Shown here one piece after another: positions 50,779 through 53,102 of a DNA stretch of 53,102 bases (positions are counted from its first letter, which is position 1; every line of letters starts with the position of its first letter). Location of the stretch: assembly GCA_022800525.1 (NCBI GenBank), contig JAAWQM010000014.1, positions 1 to 53,102 on the forward strand, read 5' to 3'. The position numbers were made by a program, and so were the translations under genes. The notes under the pieces are model-generated. The model was not told the origin of the DNA and ran no database searches. It saw only the letters and a list, made by a program, of their open reading frames with translations. The DNA is from Oscillospiraceae bacterium. GTDB taxonomy: Bacteria; Bacillota; Clostridia; Oscillospirales; Oscillospiraceae.

Positions 50779-51012
50779 TTATTCTTCCTTTGCGCCCCGG
50801 TCCACTGTGCGGCCCGCCAGATAGTCCAGGGATACGTTGAAGTGGTCCGCAAGGGCGATGAAATTTTCCAGGCTGGGCAGATTGTCGCCGGATTCAAATT
50901 TCTGATAATGCTGTCTTGGCACGCCAAGACCATCCGCTACCTGCTGTTGTGTTTCGTGACACGCTTTGCGTGTTTCACGAAGCCGGGCGGGGAAAAAAGC
51001 GCGAAATTCCAT
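50779..51012 (-). CDS. Single-domain XRE regulator (module 2)
   Basis: A 77-residue Cro/C1-type HTH protein: FFPARLRETRKACHETQQQVADGLGVPRQHYQKFESGDNLPSLENFIALADHFNVSLDYLAGRTVDRGAKEE, a close paralogue of the genes at 32859 and 33169. AAGGGGTAGTT precedes ATG 51012, the same leader as in the other two. It is divergent from a relative of the module 1 small gene and directly upstream of ispE. Confidence 0.92.
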   Translation of the reverse strand: MEFRAFFPARLRETRKACHETQQQVADGLGVPRQHYQKFESGDNLPSLENFIALADHFNVSLDYLAGRTVDRGAKEE

Positions 51013-51021
51013 AACTACCCC

Positions 51022-51079
51022 TTGGCGCAACGAAAATTATGCGTTATAATAGCGCTGCTTACAACGAACTTTATGCAAA
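51022..51079. promoter_or_regulatory. Module 2 control region with two operator-like repeats
   Basis: CAACGAAAATTATGCG (51028-51043) and CAACGAACTTTATGCA (51062-51077) are direct repeats 34 bp apart. The first fills exactly the 17-nt spacer of the rightward promoter TTGGCG (51022-51027) - TATAAT (51045-51050). The second lies after the start site and near where the XRE promoter should be; no good leftward boxes are visible. Confidence 0.78.
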
Positions 51080-51106
51080 ACTATATCACAGAAAGGAAAA
51101 AAGACA

Positions 51107-51331
51107 ATGAATGCAATTATAGAAATACTGAGCACAGCCTGCACCACGCCGCATATAGAAGATGATGAAGAATATATGGCGTGTCTTTCGGCGTTTTTAT
51201 AAGAAATGGCAACCAAGCAGAAGGACCAGTGTGCGCGGGTGCTGGAGCTGTGCGCCAGCAAGTCATTTCTGTTGGGAATGCGAACCGGCGCGGAACTGGA
51301 ACGCTTCCTCAATCAGGACGAGGCCGGATAA
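51107..51331 (+). pseudogene. FLLG-RTGA partner gene of module 2 with an in-frame stop
   Basis: Starting at ATG 51107 (GAAAGGA upstream) the frame encodes MNAIIEILSTACTTPHIEDD and so on for 31 codons, meets TAA at 51200-51202, and continues in the same frame with EMATKQKDQCARVLELCASK then SFLLGMRTGAELERFL to a stop at 51329-51331. The part after the stop carries the motif shared with the gene at 32543. An ATG at 51206 could restart translation. Either the gene is inactivated by a single nonsense change, or two short peptides are made. The total length (75 codons) matches the intact relative. Confidence 0.75.
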
Positions 51332-51426
51332 ACGAAACATCCCGTAGAGGCGCGCCGTTCGCAGGTACTGCCAATCAGCGGCGCGCCGGGGGCGTCGCAC
51401 CCTGCAATTGCCTGCGTCAACTGTGC

Positions 51427-52710
51427 TTACTTGATCTTCCGGCCCTCGACGTAGTACCGCTTGTCCTCAGCGTGGCCCATGGAGAAGGTCTTGCGGGGCA
51501 GCACGCCGTCGGCGATAACGGTCTTGAAAAGCTGGTCCTTGCCCATAGCGGGGAGCTTGAAGCCGATGTTGCCCGGCTTCGCGCCCAGCTCGTCAGTGAC
51601 CTGGTCGCCGTGGATGTAGTCCACTTCGCCGCCGTTCTCCTTGAGGTAGGCGTCCAGGAAGTTTTGCAGCGTCCCCACCGCCAGCTGCACCCGGGGATTG
51701 GGGACGGTAAGATAACCCGTTCCTCCGGCCCAGGTATAGGCGATGGTGTGGCCCACGCCCTGGCCCATATGGGCGCTGGGGTAGAAGTCCTTGAACGCGG
51801 CGATCAGCTTCTCCGGGTCCACATTGAACACCACGCGGTGGATGGCCTCGAATTTCAGGGAGTCGTCGTGGAGGTTTTCAATCTCCACCAGGGCGTACCG
51901 GGCAGGCAGGTCCGCCCACTGCTCCTCGGGCGTGACCTTCTTCAGGTTCTCATAGCAGGTCTTGGCGGTCGCCAGGGAATGGTTGCCGTCGCCCACGGCG
52001 AACAGCAGGGGAGGCACACCGCCCAGGCCATACTTGGACTGCATCGCCTCGTCGCCGGTCATGAACTCCAGAGCGTCCGCCAGGGCGTCGGTCTGGGCGT
52101 CGCTGAGCTTCCAGGCCCGCAGATGGCCGCCCTTCATCATCAGCTCGAAGTCGTACAGGGGCTCCATCGTCTCCTTGGCGGCAGCGACAGGCTCCACGCA
52201 GGTCTTTTGGGGGTCGTCAATCAGCAGCATCACGTGGGGCAGCTCGATCGGAGCGTCCTTGCGGACCCGAACGCGGGGCGGGATACGCTCCAGGACAGTG
52301 CCCTCGGTGGCGCGGATGAGGGAGCCGGAGCCGGGGGTGTAGTCGTACTTGTCCAGGTCAACGGCGGCCACCAGACCGGGGCGCACGGTGCCGTCAGACT
52401 GGGTGCGCTCGATGTAGACAATAGAATCCTTCAGGGTTGTGAAGATGTCCTTCGCCAGGTAGTCCTCCATGGAGCGGTTGATGTCCGCGATATAGTCCTC
52501 CACATTGGGGTCGTTGAGTTTGCTCTCCGGCAGGATCAGCCGCAGGGCGGAGGGAGCGTCCCCGGCGATACGGTCCACCTCAGCCCAGTATTCGGGCTGA
52601 GAGGTAAACTGGTCGCAGGCCACCACGGCCCACCGGGCCATGTCAGTCCCTGCCTTGGGCAGCAGGATATCCGCGGGTTTCATTCCAAGGGCTTCAAACT
52701 TCTTGTTCAT
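51427..52710 (-). CDS. DUF1015 family protein
   Basis: A 427-residue protein matching DUF1015: the start MKPADILLPKAGTDMARWAVVACDQFTSQPEYW, the conserved FAVGDGNHSLATAK near 243-256, and the IHRVVF segment near 291. The family is widespread in Clostridia and its biochemical role is not established; the GDGNHS motif resembles a nucleotide- or DNA-binding site. GGAGGAGAACCC precedes the ATG. It is transcribed away from the end-of-window gene in the same direction. A 9-bp inverted repeat (GGCGCGCCG/CGGCGCGCC, 51349-51387) follows its neighbour. Confidence 0.9.
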   Translation of the reverse strand: MNKKFEALGMKPADILLPKAGTDMARWAVVACDQFTSQPEYWAEVDRIAGDAPSALRLILPESKLNDPNVEDYIADINRSMEDYLAKDIFTTLKDSIVYIERTQSDGTVRPGLVAAVDLDKYDYTPGSGSLIRATEGTVLERIPPRVRVRKDAPIELPHVMLLIDDPQKTCVEPVAAAKETMEPLYDFELMMKGGHLRAWKLSDAQTDALADALEFMTGDEAMQSKYGLGGVPPLLFAVGDGNHSLATAKTCYENLKKVTPEEQWADLPARYALVEIENLHDDSLKFEAIHRVVFNVDPEKLIAAFKDFYPSAHMGQGVGHTIAYTWAGGTGYLTVPNPRVQLAVGTLQNFLDAYLKENGGEVDYIHGDQVTDELGAKPGNIGFKLPAMGKDQLFKTVIADGVLPRKTFSMGHAEDKRYYVEGRKIK

Positions 52711-52765
52711 GGGTTCTCCTCCATCAGTTTTTTAATATCAATCATACTGCCAGGGGACTAGCGGT

Positions 52766-53102
52766 TTATTGCGCTTGCTCCAGGCGAGTCAGCCGGTCGG
52801 ATAAAGAGACAATGAGAGTTCTCATGAAAGCCACATCACCTTCTAAAGATTCAACCCGGTCCTTGGGGGCCAAAGTTTCTTCCAGATGCTTATGGCCCTC
52901 GCCTAGCAGACGAAGCTGCGGCAGGACAAAGTTTTCCTGGGTGACAGCAACTCTGGTCAGAGTCTCCTGCATGGAAGAGACGTCCTCCTTGAGACCGGAG
53001 GCATCCTCCTTGAGACCGGAGACGTCCTCCTTGAGTCTGGAGACGTCCTCCTTGAGACCGGAGACGTCCTCCTTGAGACCGGAGACGTCCTCCTTGAGAC
53101 CG
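52766..53102 (-). CDS. Heptad-repeat coiled-coil protein, 5' end outside the window
   Basis: The open frame continues to the window edge on the minus strand. The last 68 residues (from M at 52972) are MQETLTRVAVTQENFVLPQL and a helical tail ending in LSDRLTRLEQAQ. Before this the frame repeats the heptad GLKEDVS at least six times, placing Val and Leu at core positions a and d and Lys/Asp at e and g, an ideal coiled coil. The true start lies outside. Similar tails occur in clostridial proteins of unknown function; no domain with a known activity is visible. Confidence 0.8.
   Translation of the reverse strand, partial: GLKEDVSGLKEDVSGLKEDVSRLKEDVSGLKEDASGLKEDVSSMQETLTRVAVTQENFVLPQLRLLGEGHKHLEETLAPKDRVESLEGDVAFMRTLIVSLSDRLTRLEQAQ
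52976..53102. repeat. 21-bp tandem repeat coding for heptads
   Basis: The unit GAGACCGGAGACGTCCTCCTT (plus-strand reading, 21 bp) is repeated about six times up to the window end with one or two substitutions per unit, e.g. GTCTGG for GACCGG and GGCATC for GACGTC. Each unit encodes one heptad, so copy number can change without breaking the frame. Confidence 0.92.

Noticed and set aside
51181-52761. Plus-strand open frame of 526 codons
   Set aside because: Antisense to the DUF1015 gene and overlapping the small module gene; composition is typical of a shadow frame.
52976-53102. Regular short repeats resembling a CRISPR array
   Set aside because: The 21-bp units are directly adjacent with no spacers and keep an open reading frame, so they are coding heptads.

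Overview
The window looks like chromosome of a high-GC gut-type Clostridia (Bacillota), most likely Oscillospiraceae of the Flavonifractor/Lawsonibacter/Oscillibacter kind. This is inferred from gene content and order: an L10-leader ribosomal operon, HprK, RapZ-YvcK-WhiA, a SigH-like sigma factor, a BirA box at bioY, an arginine deiminase pathway and many small XRE regulators. No rRNA, tRNA, CRISPR array or intact transposon was seen.

Layout. (1) 0.3-6.7 kb, minus strand: rpmG-secE-nusG-rplK-rplA, then a bidirectional terminator, a broken XRE gene, a GT2-GtrA glycosyltransferase with an acyltransferase-like gene, then rplJ-rplL behind an L10 leader. (2) 6.8-13.0 kb: ruvX; a BlaI/BlaR1-type pair with a very large extracellular sensor; an ABC exporter with an XRE regulator. 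(3) 13.2-18.2 kb: a uracil-DNA-glycosylase-like gene behind a perfect inverted repeat, ruvC-ruvA-ruvB, a decayed XRE gene, glmM. (4) 18.3-25.4 kb: a sigma factor, a zinc-ribbon protein, a repeat-filled gap, metH lacking the SAM reactivation domain, a membrane protein, pepP-yqeG, an unknown gene, rpmB. (5) 25.6-35.1 kb: hprK, a small zincin, a ROK glucokinase, murB, rapZ, a BglII-like restriction-modification pair, yvcK, an XRE/small-protein module, a solo XRE gene, whiA, an MBL-fold protein. (6) 35.5-43.7 kb: dnaE, an XRE-membrane protein, a two-component system, about 1 kb of palindromic repeats, an orphan cobalamin riboswitch, DUF1284 and bioY. (7) 43.9-53.1 kb: arcA and an ornithine carbamoyltransferase, a nitroreductase-Nudix fusion, an alanine symporter, ispE, a second XRE/small-protein module whose partner has an in-frame stop, DUF1015, and a coiled-coil gene running off the window.

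How they work together. Housekeeping blocks cover ribosome synthesis, protein export, Holliday-junction processing (RuvABC plus RuvX), cell-wall precursors (GlmM, MurB, RapZ/YvcK/WhiA control), replication (DnaE) and isoprenoids (IspE). The accessory genes sit inside conserved blocks: rplA/rplJ is split by the glycosyltransferase genes, rapZ/yvcK by the restriction-modification pair, and yvcK/whiA by XRE modules.

The most unusual signals are: two copies of a divergent XRE plus FLLG-RTGA small-protein module, one of which has an operator filling exactly the -35/-10 spacer of each of its two promoters; a dispersed chained-hairpin element with compensatory stem changes, two copies of which end just before the ribosome-binding sites of metH and dnaE; and a cobalamin riboswitch with its terminator but no gene behind it.
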